Shown here: positions 26,216 through 34,522 of the stretch, piece by piece
Layout: each line of letters begins with the position of its first letter
Position numbering within the stretch: the stretch's first letter is position 1
Source: Betaproteobacteria bacterium
GTDB lineage: Bacteria; Pseudomonadota; Gammaproteobacteria; Burkholderiales; Usitatibacteraceae
Assembly (NCBI GenBank): GCA_016711875.1
Contig: JADJSD010000011.1
Span: 1 to 64,000, forward strand
Reading direction: 5' to 3'
Length of the DNA stretch: 64,000 nucleotides
Translations under genes and position numbers: made by a program
The notes under the pieces: model-generated
The model's database searches: none
What the model was told of the DNA's origin: nothing
What the model saw: only the letters and a program-made list of their open reading frames with translations

Positions 26216-27226
26216 ATGCCCAATCCCCTCAAGCTTTCCGTCCTCGACCAGTCGCCCGCCGCCGCGGACAAGACGCAGGACCACGCCATTCGCGAATCCC
26301 TCGCGCTCGCGAAGCTTTGCGACGCGCTGGGCTACCACCGCTACTGGGTGTCGGAACACCACAACAGCGCCAGCATCGTCGGCACCGCGCCAGAGGTGCT
26401 CATGGCCGCCATCGCGGCGACCACCTCCCGCATCCGCGTCGGCAGCGCCGGCGTCATGCTGCCGCACTACGCCACGCTCAAGGTGGCCGAGCAGTTCCGC
26501 GTGCTGGAGGCCATCGCGCCCGGGCGCATCGACCTGGGGCTCGGCCGCGCGCCGGGTTCCGACCGCCTGACCGCCATGGCGCTCAATCCCAACCCGCAGG
26601 CGGCGGAGGATTTTCCGATCCAGGTCCAGGAGCTGGGCCTGTGGCTGCGCGGCGAACCGCTGCCGCCCGGGCACCCCTTCCGCCCGATCCGGGCGCACCC
26701 GCAAGGCCCCACGACGCCGGAGATCTGGATCCTGGGCAGCTCCGACTACGGCGCTCAGCTCGCCGCGCACTTCGGGCTTCCCTATGCGTACGCGTATTTC
26801 TTCACGGATGGGCGCGGCACGGAAGAGGCGCTCGCGCTCTACCGGCGCAACTACCAGCCGAGCGAACGGCATCCGCAGCCGATGGCCACGATCTGCGTGT
26901 GGGCGTTGGCCGCCGAAACCGAGGCCGAGGCGAGGCGCCTGCTGATGACGCGCGAGCACTGGCGCGTGGGCTTCGAGAAGGGCCTGCGGACGTCGCTCCT
27001 GTCACCCGAAGAGGCGGCTGCCCACCCTTACACCGAAGCGGAGCGGGCGATCATCCAGCGCCTGCGGGAACGCGCGATCGTGGGCACCGGCGAGCAGGTG
27101 GTGGCGAAGCTGCGCGCCCTCGCGGCCGATTTCGCGCTGGACGAGATCGTGGTCAACACCTGGACGCACGATCCGCTCGCGAGGCAGCGTTCCTACGAGC
27201 TGATCGCCGCGGCTCGCGACGCCTAG
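26216..27226 (+). CDS. LLM-class flavin-dependent oxidoreductase (luciferase-like)
   Basis: 336 aa TIM-barrel FMN/F420-type monooxygenase family. 'LKLSVLDQSPAA', 'YHRYWVSEHHNSASIVGTAPEVL', 'RIRVGSAGVMLPHYATLKVAEQFRVLE' and 'GRIDLGLGRAPG' match the MsnO8-type subgroup common in bacteria. The ATG at 26216 starts the conserved region; an in-frame TTG 18 bases earlier is unlikely. A near-copy of the last ~33 bp of coding sequence reappears at 28007, beyond a toxin-antitoxin module (see findings). Substrate unknown. Confidence 0.88.
   Translation: MPNPLKLSVLDQSPAAADKTQDHAIRESLALAKLCDALGYHRYWVSEHHNSASIVGTAPEVLMAAIAATTSRIRVGSAGVMLPHYATLKVAEQFRVLEAIAPGRIDLGLGRAPGSDRLTAMALNPNPQAAEDFPIQVQELGLWLRGEPLPPGHPFRPIRAHPQGPTTPEIWILGSSDYGAQLAAHFGLPYAYAYFFTDGRGTEEALALYRRNYQPSERHPQPMATICVWALAAETEAEARRLLMTREHWRVGFEKGLRTSLLSPEEAAAHPYTEAERAIIQRLRERAIVGTGEQVVAKLRALAADFALDEIVVNTWTHDPLARQRSYELIAAARDA
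27178..27210 (+). repeat. Direct repeat, copy 1 (3' end of the LLM oxidoreductase gene)
   Basis: 33 bp beginning CGCGAGGCAGC and ending CTGATCGCCGC, coding for 'ARQRSYELIAA'. It matches 28007-28039 at 31 of 33 positions; the two differences are both G to A. The copies bracket the HigBA module. Confidence 0.75.
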
Positions 27227-27260
27227 GCGGCATTCACAAGGTGACATCCAACGAGGATTC

Positions 27261-27300
27261 CGGTACTACCGCTTGACGGTACTACCGCTTGACGGTACTA
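27261..27300 (+). promoter_or_regulatory. Tandem operator repeats of the higBA promoter
   Basis: The 16-bp unit CGGTACTACCGCTTGA occurs twice head to tail (27261-27276, 27277-27292), and its first 8 bp occur a third time (27293-27300). Each junction forms the inverted repeat TACCG-CTTGA-CGGTA. These lie over and upstream of the -35 element, the usual place for HigA or HigBA-complex autorepression. Confidence 0.7.
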
Positions 27301-27317
27301 GCGCGTAGCGGTAGCAT
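27289..27317 (+). promoter_or_regulatory. higBp: higBA promoter, TTGACG-17-TAGCAT
   Basis: -35 TTGACG (27289-27294) and -10 TAGCAT (27312-27317) with an ideal 17-bp spacer. A start of transcription about 7 bases further on falls at the higB GTG (27324), which has no Shine-Dalgarno sequence, so the mRNA may be leaderless. Confidence 0.6.
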
Positions 27318-27323
27318 CGACCG

Positions 27324-27604
27324 GTGATCCAGACCTTTGCCGACAAGGTGACCGCCGCCGTCTTCTCCGGCCTGCAAGTCGGCGGCTTCCGCCGGCCATC
27401 CAGGATACGGCCAGGCGAAAGCTCAAGTTGATCGACGCGGCATTGTCGCTGGAGAGTCTTCGCGTCCCGCCCGGCAACAGGCTCGAGGCATTGCGCGGGG
27501 AAAGAAAGGGCCAGTGGAGCATCCGGATCAACGACCAATGGCGCATCTGCTTTCGTTGGGAAGAAGGGGATGCCTTCGAGGTCGAGATCGTCGACTATCA
27601 CTAG
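27324..27604 (+). pseudogene. higB: HigB/RelE-family toxin, one-base frameshift
   Basis: mRNA-cleaving toxin of the HigBA system. The N-terminus reads 'MIQTFADKVTAAVFSGLQV' from GTG 27324. The remainder, in another frame, reads 'LPPAIQDTARRKLKLIDAA', then 'LRVPPGNRLEALRGERKGQ' and 'WSIRINDQWRICFRW', ending 'VEIVDYH'. Adding one C after 27380 joins them as '...LQVRRLPPAIQDTARRK', the standard HigB sequence of 93 residues. All catalytic-region residues are conserved, so this may be a consensus error. A genuine loss would leave an orphan antitoxin. higA starts 4 bp downstream. Confidence 0.85.
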
Positions 27605-27607
27605 GGA

Positions 27608-27970
27608 ATGGGCGAGATGACCATCAAGCGCACTGACATCGGGACTACGAAATTCGGCAACCTGCTTTCCGGTCGCCGGCTTGCGGCCGTGCACCCGGGC
27701 GAGGTTCTCCTCAAGGACTTCATCGAGCCCCTGGGGCTTACGCGCTATCGGGTAGCCAAGGCGATCGGGGTTCCGCAGCGGCGCATCGACGAGGTGTGCG
27801 CGGGCAATCGCGCGCTGTCGGCCGATACCGCCATCCGCCTGGGGCGATTCTTCGCTGTCGAGCCGCAGCTCTGGATGAATCTCCAGGCCCAGTACGACCT
27901 GGAGGTGGCCGAAGCGAACTTTCGAACGGCATCCGGCGTCGAGATCATCCCCTTGAAGGACGCGGCCTAG
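27608..27970 (+). CDS. higA: HigA-family antitoxin (XRE/HTH)
   Basis: 120 aa. The helix-turn-helix domain 'HPGEVLLKDFIEPLGLTRY' through 'VPQRRIDEVCAGNRALSADTA' is the standard HigA module. A C-terminal 'LWMNLQAQYDLEVAEA' helix follows, as in all HigA proteins. An N-terminal extension of ~28 residues precedes the usual start; internal starts are possible. It neutralises HigB and, with it, should repress the promoter with the tandem repeats at 27261-27300. It ends 36 bp before the second direct-repeat copy. Confidence 0.92.
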   Translation: MGEMTIKRTDIGTTKFGNLLSGRRLAAVHPGEVLLKDFIEPLGLTRYRVAKAIGVPQRRIDEVCAGNRALSADTAIRLGRFFAVEPQLWMNLQAQYDLEVAEANFRTASGVEIIPLKDAA

Positions 27971-28006
27971 GGTTGCTCCCGCTTTGAGGGTCAACGCGGT
28001 CCATGC

Positions 28007-28039
28007 CGCGAGGCAGCATTCCTACGAACTGATCGCCGC
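28007..28039 (+). repeat. Direct repeat, copy 2 (LLM 3'-end remnant beyond higBA)
   Basis: 31/33 match to 27178-27210. In the LLM frame it would encode 'ARQHSYELIAA'. Just upstream, 'GTCAAC' at 27990 may correspond to GTCAAC at 27152, with about 9 bases missing between. It overlaps the stop codon end of the convergent PhyH gene. Confidence 0.75.
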
Positions 28040-28906
28040 CGCCAGCACGATGGGGTCGAGCGACGTCTCGTAGGCGCTCGCCGGCACGCCGTTCTTCCAC
28101 GGCACCTCCACCGGATAGTCCTTCAGCAGGCAATCGTCCGGCAGGCATTCGATCGGCGTGAAGTCGCGGTGCGCGATGTATTCCGGCCGCTTGAAGCGGC
28201 GGATATGGTTGCTCACCGCGCACAGGCTCAGGTACACCGCCACGCGGTGGAAGGGGCTCAAGTTGCTGCCCGAAGCGTGCACCAGGCAGCTGTGGAAGAG
28301 GATCATCGAACCCGCCGGCCCCTTGGGGCTCACGATGCCGCCGTTCTTGCCGCCGGCGCGCTCGACCAGCTGCGCGATGAGCGCGTTGTCCACCGTCCAC
28401 AGCGGGTAGCTGGTGGTGGTGAGGTCGTGCTTCGCCTCGATGACGCCCTTCTTGTGGCTCCCCGGGATGAACATGAGCGGGCCGTTGAACTCCGTCACGT
28501 CGTCCAGGAAGATCGCCACGTTCATGGCGCGCTCCGTGGGCATCTGGTCGTCGTTGAACCAGGTGCCGTAGTCCTGGTGCCACTGCCACACGTCGCCGTC
28601 GAAGGCGGCCTTGCCGTTGATCTTGAACTGGTGCATGTAGAGCTTCTCGCCGAAGAGATCCTCGACGGGCCCGACCATGCGCGGGTGGCGGGCGAGCCGC
28701 GCGAAGGGCTCGCTCACCATGTGCGCAGCGAAGTTGGTGCGCACCGCTTCCTTGCCCTTCTCGCGCACGTTGTAGGCCTCGCGGCGGGCGTAGAGTGCGG
28801 GTACCGCGTCCGTGAGCGTCTTCGTCTCCGCGGCGCTGAAGAGGCCGGGGAAGAACAGGTAGCCTTCGCGGTCGAATTGCGCGATCTGGTCGGGCGTGAG
28901 TTTCAT
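28022..28906 (-). CDS. Phytanoyl-CoA dioxygenase (PhyH)-family Fe(II)/2-oxoglutarate oxygenase
   Basis: 294 aa. The iron-binding H-x-D is in 'WQWHQDYGTWF', the distal His in 'FHSCLVHASGSN', and the 2-oxoglutarate-binding Arg in 'HRVAVYLSLCAV'. Opens 'KLTPDQIAQFDREGYLFFPG', typical of the EctD/PhyH group. It is probably a hydroxylase of a small metabolite; ectoine genes are absent. The last codons and stop lie inside the second copy of the 33-bp direct repeat, so its C-terminus may have been altered by that event. GAGGAGAG precedes the ATG. Confidence 0.88.
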   Translation of the reverse strand: MKLTPDQIAQFDREGYLFFPGLFSAAETKTLTDAVPALYARREAYNVREKGKEAVRTNFAAHMVSEPFARLARHPRMVGPVEDLFGEKLYMHQFKINGKAAFDGDVWQWHQDYGTWFNDDQMPTERAMNVAIFLDDVTEFNGPLMFIPGSHKKGVIEAKHDLTTTSYPLWTVDNALIAQLVERAGGKNGGIVSPKGPAGSMILFHSCLVHASGSNLSPFHRVAVYLSLCAVSNHIRRFKRPEYIAHRDFTPIECLPDDCLLKDYPVEVPWKNGVPASAYETSLDPIVLAAAISS

Positions 28907-28935
28907 GTCGTCTCTCCTCTCCGGCGCATTCTCGC

Positions 28936-30963
28936 CTATTTGGATTCGAGGGTGGTGACGCCATCCCAGTCCGAAGGCATCGAGAACGACTCGAGACGCG
29001 TGAGGAAGACACGGGCGACCGGGTCGTCCGGCCACCCCGTCGCGATCTCGCTCCAGCGCGCGCGGGCTCCGTGCCAATCCCCGCTGCTCCAGGCCGCCAG
29101 CGCCGCCTCGGTCTTCGCCACGAGCGCCGCGTCGGTGCATGGCGTGTAGAGCGGAACCGCCTGGCTGCGGCCCTTCACGCGCACGCGGTCGACGGGGCGC
29201 ATCGGCATCGTGACGCCGGGCGCCTTCGCCACCGCGTCGCTCAGGAGGATGCCGGTGCCGTAGACGTTGTTCACGCCCTCCAGGCGCGAGGCGAGGTTCA
29301 CCGCGTCGCCGATGGCGGTGTACTCGAAGCGCGCATTGCCGCCGAGGTTGCCGACGATGCATTCGCCCCGGTGCAGCCCGACGCGCATGCGCAGCGGCGG
29401 CCCGCCGCCCGCGGCCAGCTCGGCGGCGAAGCGCGCGGTGGCGGCCTGCATCTCGACGGCGGCCTCGAGCGCGCGCTGCGATTGCTGCGGGTCCGGCAGC
29501 GGCGCACCCCACAGGGCCATCACCGCGTCGCCGATGAACTTGTCCACCGTGCCGCCGTGGGCGATCACGATGTCCGTCATCTCGCCGAGATGGCGGTTGA
29601 GGAGGGCGGCCACCTGCTCCGCGGGGAGCTTCTCGGAGACGCCCGTGAAGCCCGCGAGGTCCGTGAAGACGATGGTGATGTCGAGCCGGTCGCCGCCCAG
29701 CTTGAGCTTGGAGGGGTCCGCGAGGATCTCGTCGACGAGGGTCGGCGACACGTAGCTCGCGAAGGCGCGGCGAAGGGCGAGGCGCCGCGCCTGCTCGCCC
29801 ACGTAGCTGCGCGATCCTTCGCTCACGTAGGCGAGGGCGAGCGTGGCGATGGCCGCGCCCCCGGGTACCCAGAGCGATTGCCAGCGGAAGAGGGCGTAGC
29901 AGGCGCCGGCCACGCCTGCCGCGAGGGCGATGACGAGGGCGCCGCTTTTCCACGGATGCCACGGCCGCATCACGAGGCCCGCGGCGAAGGCGGCCAGGAG
30001 CACGAGCGCGATGCCGTAGGCGCGCGGGGCTTCCCGCCGCGACTCCCCGGCGATCATGTTGGCGATCATCGTGGCCTGTGTCTCCACGCCCGGGGTGAGC
30101 TGGCCGGTGCTCGCCGTGAACGGCGTGAAGAACATGTCCTGCTCGACGAGGTTCAGCTCCGGCGCGGTCGTGATCACGCGGCCCACGAGCACGATGTTGC
30201 CTTCCAGCACTTCCTTCCAGTTGGGCGAGAGCAGCTTCTCCGGATCGAGCAGCCGGTGATAGGGGATCGTCGTGAAGGTCTGCGGTCCGCCCAGGTAGCG
30301 GATGCGGTCGTTCTCCGTCACCGACAGGTTCCTGGCGATGCCGGGGTTGGCGCGGTCGAAGGCCGTCACCGCCGCGAGCCAGAACGCGCCCTGCGAGACC
30401 GGCATGCGGCGCAGCACGCCGTCCGGGTCCGTCTGCACGGAAGCGAGGCCCGTGACGGCGCCGGCTTCCTGGAAGGCCTTGATCGGATCGGCGCGCACCC
30501 ACTGGCGCGCGTGCGTGGTCTCGCGGTACTCGAGCGCGGCGGCGAGCACCACGGGCGCACCGAAGTCCTTGATCGACTTCGCGAAGACCTCGTCCTCGGC
30601 CGCATCCCGCGAACGCTCCGAGAAGACGACGTCGAAGGCCACGAGCGAGACGCCCGCTTCCTTCAGCTTGTCGAGGAGCTTCGCGTGCGTACTGCGCGGC
30701 CAGGGCCACTGCTGCCCGAGGGCGCCCATCGACTCCTCGTCGATGGCGACGAGCGTGATGGGCAGGCTCGCTTCTCCCGGCGCGGTGAGGACGGTGAGGA
30801 CGTCGAAGCCCTTGAGTTCCAGCGACCGCCAGGCACCCCAGACGGAGAGCAGGATGCCGACGGCGGCCGCGACGAGCACGGGCCACGGGCGGCCCGCGCC
30901 GAACCAGGCCCGCCAGCCGGCGGTGGTGCCGTAGTCCGGGTCGTCGGGCGAGAGCTTCGACAC
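28936..30963 (-). CDS. CHASE2-domain class III adenylate cyclase
   Basis: 675 aa from a GTG. A first membrane helix (~20-40, 'VLVAAAVGILLSVWGAW') leads into a periplasmic CHASE2 sensor (~45-300, 'DVLTVLTAPGEASLPITLVA', 'SPNWKEVLEGNIVLVGRVI'). Three membrane helices follow (~310-385), then a cytoplasmic cyclase domain (~430-600). Metal Asp residues are in 'VFTDLAGFTG' and 'FIGDAVMALWG'. The adenine-selecting Lys is in 'VDKFIGD' and Asp in 'YTAIGDAVNLASRLEG', so cAMP is the expected product. It starts 3 bp after the FecR-TPR-barrel gene in one operon. Confidence 0.93.
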   Translation of the reverse strand: MSKLSPDDPDYGTTAGWRAWFGAGRPWPVLVAAAVGILLSVWGAWRSLELKGFDVLTVLTAPGEASLPITLVAIDEESMGALGQQWPWPRSTHAKLLDKLKEAGVSLVAFDVVFSERSRDAAEDEVFAKSIKDFGAPVVLAAALEYRETTHARQWVRADPIKAFQEAGAVTGLASVQTDPDGVLRRMPVSQGAFWLAAVTAFDRANPGIARNLSVTENDRIRYLGGPQTFTTIPYHRLLDPEKLLSPNWKEVLEGNIVLVGRVITTAPELNLVEQDMFFTPFTASTGQLTPGVETQATMIANMIAGESRREAPRAYGIALVLLAAFAAGLVMRPWHPWKSGALVIALAAGVAGACYALFRWQSLWVPGGAAIATLALAYVSEGSRSYVGEQARRLALRRAFASYVSPTLVDEILADPSKLKLGGDRLDITIVFTDLAGFTGVSEKLPAEQVAALLNRHLGEMTDIVIAHGGTVDKFIGDAVMALWGAPLPDPQQSQRALEAAVEMQAATARFAAELAAGGGPPLRMRVGLHRGECIVGNLGGNARFEYTAIGDAVNLASRLEGVNNVYGTGILLSDAVAKAPGVTMPMRPVDRVRVKGRSQAVPLYTPCTDAALVAKTEAALAAWSSGDWHGARARWSEIATGWPDDPVARVFLTRLESFSMPSDWDGVTTLESK

Positions 30964-30966
30964 GCG

Positions 30967-33900
30967 CTAGAAGCGGTAGCGCGCGTCGATGACGTACGAT
31001 TCGCTCGCCGTCTTGCTGCCGAGGTTGCCCGCACCCGCGCCCAGGATGAGGCGCTTGTCCTGCGTCTCCCAGAACACCGCCACCGTGCCGGTCGTGTCCG
31101 TGGGAAGCCGCAGCGTGTTCTCGCGGTCCGCGAAGCGCTCGGAGCGGTACACGGCCATCGCGCTCAGGTAGACGCGCCACGGGGAGACCCAGGTGACGCC
31201 GATCGTACCGAGGTTCTTCGGGACAAAGGGCACGCGCGCGTCGTTCGTGTCGCTCACGATGTTGCCGGTATCGTCGCGCACGAAGATCGTCGCGCGGTTC
31301 TTCGTGTGGGCGTAGCGGGCCGCCACGGACCACTCGCGCGAGAGCATGTGGTTGAACGCGATGGCGCCCGTCTCCACGCGGCCCGCGTCGAAATCCGGCG
31401 TGCCTTCGAGCAGGTCCGAGTTGTTCACGTTCACGAGCTGGGCGTTGCGAAGCAGCTCCACGAACTGGATCTGCGGCACCGGGATGCGGAAGCCGAGCTT
31501 GCCCAGGTTCGTCACCTTGTTGTTGTCGTAGGCGAGCGAGAAGTGCGTGCCGTTGCCCGCCTCGAGGAAGGCCTGAACCGCCGAGCGCTCGCCCTTGCCG
31601 CCGGAGGCCACCAGCCGGTCGTCGAGGGGAATGCCCGCCGTGGCCACGGGGGCGATGGTGCTCGTGGAGACGGGCTGCAGCCAGCGTTGCCAAGCCGCGC
31701 GCACGCCGTAGCGCCCCGGCGTCCAGGCGAGGCCGAAGCGCGGGTTCCATTCCGTCTTCGTCGATTCGCCGCCCTGCTGGTCGAAGGAGGGGATCGTCGC
31801 GCCGCCGAACTGCAGCACCGTCGTGGTGAACTGGTCGATGCGCTGCTCGAAGCGTTGCCAGAAGATGTCGGCCTGGCCCGAAAGACCCGGGACGATGTCG
31901 CGCACGTACGAGGCGTAGCCCTGCTTCGATTCGACGCGCGCGTCCTGGTCCACCTGCTGGCCGTAGCCGACGAGGCCGACCGACGAATCGAACACGCCCA
32001 CCTGCTGCAGCGAGCCGGAGCGCCGGTCCTTGGCGCGCTCGAAGCCGACGGAGAAGTGATCGGCAGGCGTGAAGTCCATCGAGTGCCGGGCCTGGATGTC
32101 CTCGGGCCGGAACTTGAAGCCGGAGTTCGCGGCGGCGGCGGAGTTGAGGTCCGCGCTGAAGATTACGTAGTTGTCGAAGACCTGCTCCTCGCGCGTGCGG
32201 CCGGCCTTGAGCCAGGTCATCGAGGTGGGCGAGAAGCGGTAGCGCAGGCCGAGATCGATCCGGTCCTTGTCCTGCGAGCCGAAGGTGGCGCTGTCGTCTC
32301 GCAGCACCACGTTGTCGCGGAAGCGCGTGGCATAGGCGAAGACGCCCAGGTTCTCGGTGAGCGCGCTGCCCAGGCCCACGGCGTAGAGCTCGGCGCGGCG
32401 GTCGCCCGTGAGGCTCGTCGTCGTGCCGTCGGGGGCGGTGTTCCGGTTGGCCGTCGTGCCGTTGGCGCCCTCCACGTCGAGGTACCAGGCGCTGCGGCCG
32501 AAGACGTCCGCCAGGCCGTTCAGGCGGATGTACGGGTTCGTGAGGCGGTCGTCGTCGCGGTTGTAGGTGGCGCCCAGCGTGCCGTAGGCGCCCGTGCGCG
32601 GCATGAGCGTCGAGAAGCGGTTGCTGCCGCCGAAGGCCGTCGGGTCCGTGAGGAAGCCCTGCAGCAGCTCGGAGTTGCGGTTGTACTCGCCCGAATACCG
32701 GTCGGCGAGGAAGAGGTGGCTCGAGGCGAGGTACGGGCTGTAGGACTGCTGCGCGACCTCCAGGGCCCAGCTCTCCAGGCCGAAGAACGCGAGCGAGTAG
32801 CCCAGGTTCGTCGTGCCCTGCTGGTTGTTGGCCACCTGGTTGAGCGACTTGAGGTACGGCAGGCGTTTCAGCGCCTCGCGCGAGGCATCCACCGCGTCGC
32901 CGGCCCGGAAGAGGTCCGTGTAGACCTGCGTGAGGAAGAGGTACGGCAGCGGGTCCTTGTCGTCGAGCGCGGCCGCGTCCTTGAACGTGGCGATGGCGTC
33001 GGCGTGGCGGCCGAGCTGGTAGTAGGCGACCGCCGTGTACGTGCGGGCGCGGGCATAGCGCGGCTCGAGCACGCCGGCGCGAAGCAGGGCCTCGAGGCCG
33101 CCCTCGGCGTCGCCCTGCTTGATGCGCAGGAGGCCCAGGCCGGTGAGCGCGACGTAGTCGGCGGGGTTGGCGGCGAGGGCCTTGTCGAAGGCGGCCTGCG
33201 CCTCGCCAAAGCGGTTGGCGAAGGTCTCCAGCGTGCCGCGCTCGCCCTGGTAGCCAGCGCCGGCCGGGTTGAGCTCGATCGCCTTGGCGAGGCTCGCGCG
33301 GGCGGGCGTCGTGTCCTCGCGCTCGTTCTGCGCGCGGCCCAGGGCGAACCAGCCGCGGTCATCGGCGGGGGCGGCCGTCGTGGCGCGCGTGAAGGCCGTG
33401 AAGGTCTTCGGGATGTCGCCGTCGCGGCGGGCCACCTCGCCTTCGGCCACGAGGATGCCCGCGGTCTCGGCGCTGCGCGGCTGGGCGACGGTCTTCCTCG
33501 CCTCGTCGGCCTTGTCGGCCACGAGTTGCGTGGTGGCGAGCTGCCCGAGCAGTTCGGGATCGCGCGGGTTGGCGGCGAGGCCTTCGCCCAACGTCGCGAG
33601 GGCGCGCGCGGTCTCGCCGGCGACGAGGTCCAGGTCGGCGAGGAGGCCGTAGACGGCGGGCGTTCGCGTCCCGCGGGCCTTCTCGGCGTTGAGTTCGCGG
33701 CGGGCGCCGGCCAGGTCGCCCTGCGCGATCGCATCCAGCGCCGAGCGCACGGCGGGCGAGCCCTTGGCCGCCTCGGCGTAGCGGCGCGGATCGACGGCGT
33801 AGGCGTTGACCCACTGCACGCGGTCCTTCGGGTTCACGAGGGCCACCTTCACGGGCGCCTTGCCCTGCTCCGCGACCGCGGCCTCGTTGCTGCCCACCGT

Positions 33901-34413
33901 CACGCTGCCCTGGGGGTTCGACAGCTCCACGGTGCCGGAGAGGACGGCGAGCATCGTCTTGCCGGAAGGATCCACTTCCAGCTCCCACTCCGTCCCGCGG
34001 ATGGCGGCCGTGGCGTTGGGCGTGTCGATCACGACGTTCCCCGCCTTGGCCTTGCTGTTCATCCAGGCGCGCCCGCCCTTCAGCTCGAGGCGCGTCGGGG
34101 CGCCGGCCGCCGACTCCTTGATCTGCAGCATGCTGTTCTGGTTGAGGCGCAGCTGCGTCTGGTCGCTCATGAGCAGCGCCATGGTGCTGCTGTCGCCGGT
34201 GCGCACGAAGGCCCCGCCCTTGAGCTTCTGCTTCACCATCGCCGGGCGCCAGTCGCCCGAGCCCGTCTCGCGGGCCTCGCCCTTGCCGGCGAGGCTTACC
34301 ACTTCAGCGTCGTTGGCGAGGGCCGGGGAGGCGAGCCCCGCGAGGGCGAGGGCCGTGGCGATGAGGCGCAGGGCAGGGCGCGAAGGACGGGCGGAGCGGG
34401 TGCGAGCACGCAT
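30967..34413 (-). CDS. FecR-TPR-outer-membrane beta-barrel fusion protein, 1148 aa
   Basis: A signal peptide (~1-34, ending 'ASPALAND') is followed by a FecR domain (~50-185: 'LRLNQNSMLQIKES', 'GGRAWMNSKAKAGNVVIDTP', 'AAIRGTEWELEVD'). A run of about eight TPR-like helix pairs occupies ~225-520 ('AIELNPAGAGYQGERG', 'ALAANPADYVALTGLGLLRI'). A long beta-strand-rich part (~570-1148) with alternating aromatic and polar strands ends in 'SYVIDARYRF', whose terminal Phe fits Bam-dependent barrels. Hence a periplasmic FecR/TPR arm attached to an outer-membrane barrel. It precedes the CHASE2 cyclase by 3 bp. I chose the ATG at 34413 because it gives a clean signal peptide. Role inferred as an envelope sensor or scaffold. 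Confidence 0.82.
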   Translation of the reverse strand: MRARTRSARPSRPALRLIATALALAGLASPALANDAEVVSLAGKGEARETGSGDWRPAMVKQKLKGGAFVRTGDSSTMALLMSDQTQLRLNQNSMLQIKESAAGAPTRLELKGGRAWMNSKAKAGNVVIDTPNATAAIRGTEWELEVDPSGKTMLAVLSGTVELSNPQGSVTVGSNEAAVAEQGKAPVKVALVNPKDRVQWVNAYAVDPRRYAEAAKGSPAVRSALDAIAQGDLAGARRELNAEKARGTRTPAVYGLLADLDLVAGETARALATLGEGLAANPRDPELLGQLATTQLVADKADEARKTVAQPRSAETAGILVAEGEVARRDGDIPKTFTAFTRATTAAPADDRGWFALGRAQNEREDTTPARASLAKAIELNPAGAGYQGERGTLETFANRFGEAQAAFDKALAANPADYVALTGLGLLRIKQGDAEGGLEALLRAGVLEPRYARARTYTAVAYYQLGRHADAIATFKDAAALDDKDPLPYLFLTQVYTDLFRAGDAVDASREALKRLPYLKSLNQVANNQQGTTNLGYSLAFFGLESWALEVAQQSYSPYLASSHLFLADRYSGEYNRNSELLQGFLTDPTAFGGSNRFSTLMPRTGAYGTLGATYNRDDDRLTNPYIRLNGLADVFGRSAWYLDVEGANGTTANRNTAPDGTTTSLTGDRRAELYAVGLGSALTENLGVFAYATRFRDNVVLRDDSATFGSQDKDRIDLGLRYRFSPTSMTWLKAGRTREEQVFDNYVIFSADLNSAAAANSGFKFRPEDIQARHSMDFTPADHFSVGFERAKDRRSGSLQQVGVFDSSVGLVGYGQQVDQDARVESKQGYASYVRDIVPGLSGQADIFWQRFEQRIDQFTTTVLQFGGATIPSFDQQGGESTKTEWNPRFGLAWTPGRYGVRAAWQRWLQPVSTSTIAPVATAGIPLDDRLVASGGKGERSAVQAFLEAGNGTHFSLAYDNNKVTNLGKLGFRIPVPQIQFVELLRNAQLVNVNNSDLLEGTPDFDAGRVETGAIAFNHMLSREWSVAARYAHTKNRATIFVRDDTGNIVSDTNDARVPFVPKNLGTIGVTWVSPWRVYLSAMAVYRSERFADRENTLRLPTDTTGTVAVFWETQDKRLILGAGAGNLGSKTASESYVIDARYRF

Positions 34414-34522
34414 ACGGAGAGCCTCGGCATGGGCCGGCGGACGCCGGCCGAACCCGTAGCTTAGCGCCCGCCCCGCTCGCGGGCCATCCCGGGAAGCCGG
34501 GACAGGGACATGGCCGCCGGCT

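Noticed and set aside
29071..34464. 1797-codon open frame on the + strand opposite the FecR-barrel and cyclase genes
   Set aside because: Its translation is rich in Arg/Gly/Ala/His without domains and mirrors two well-supported genes; long antisense frames are expected at this GC content.
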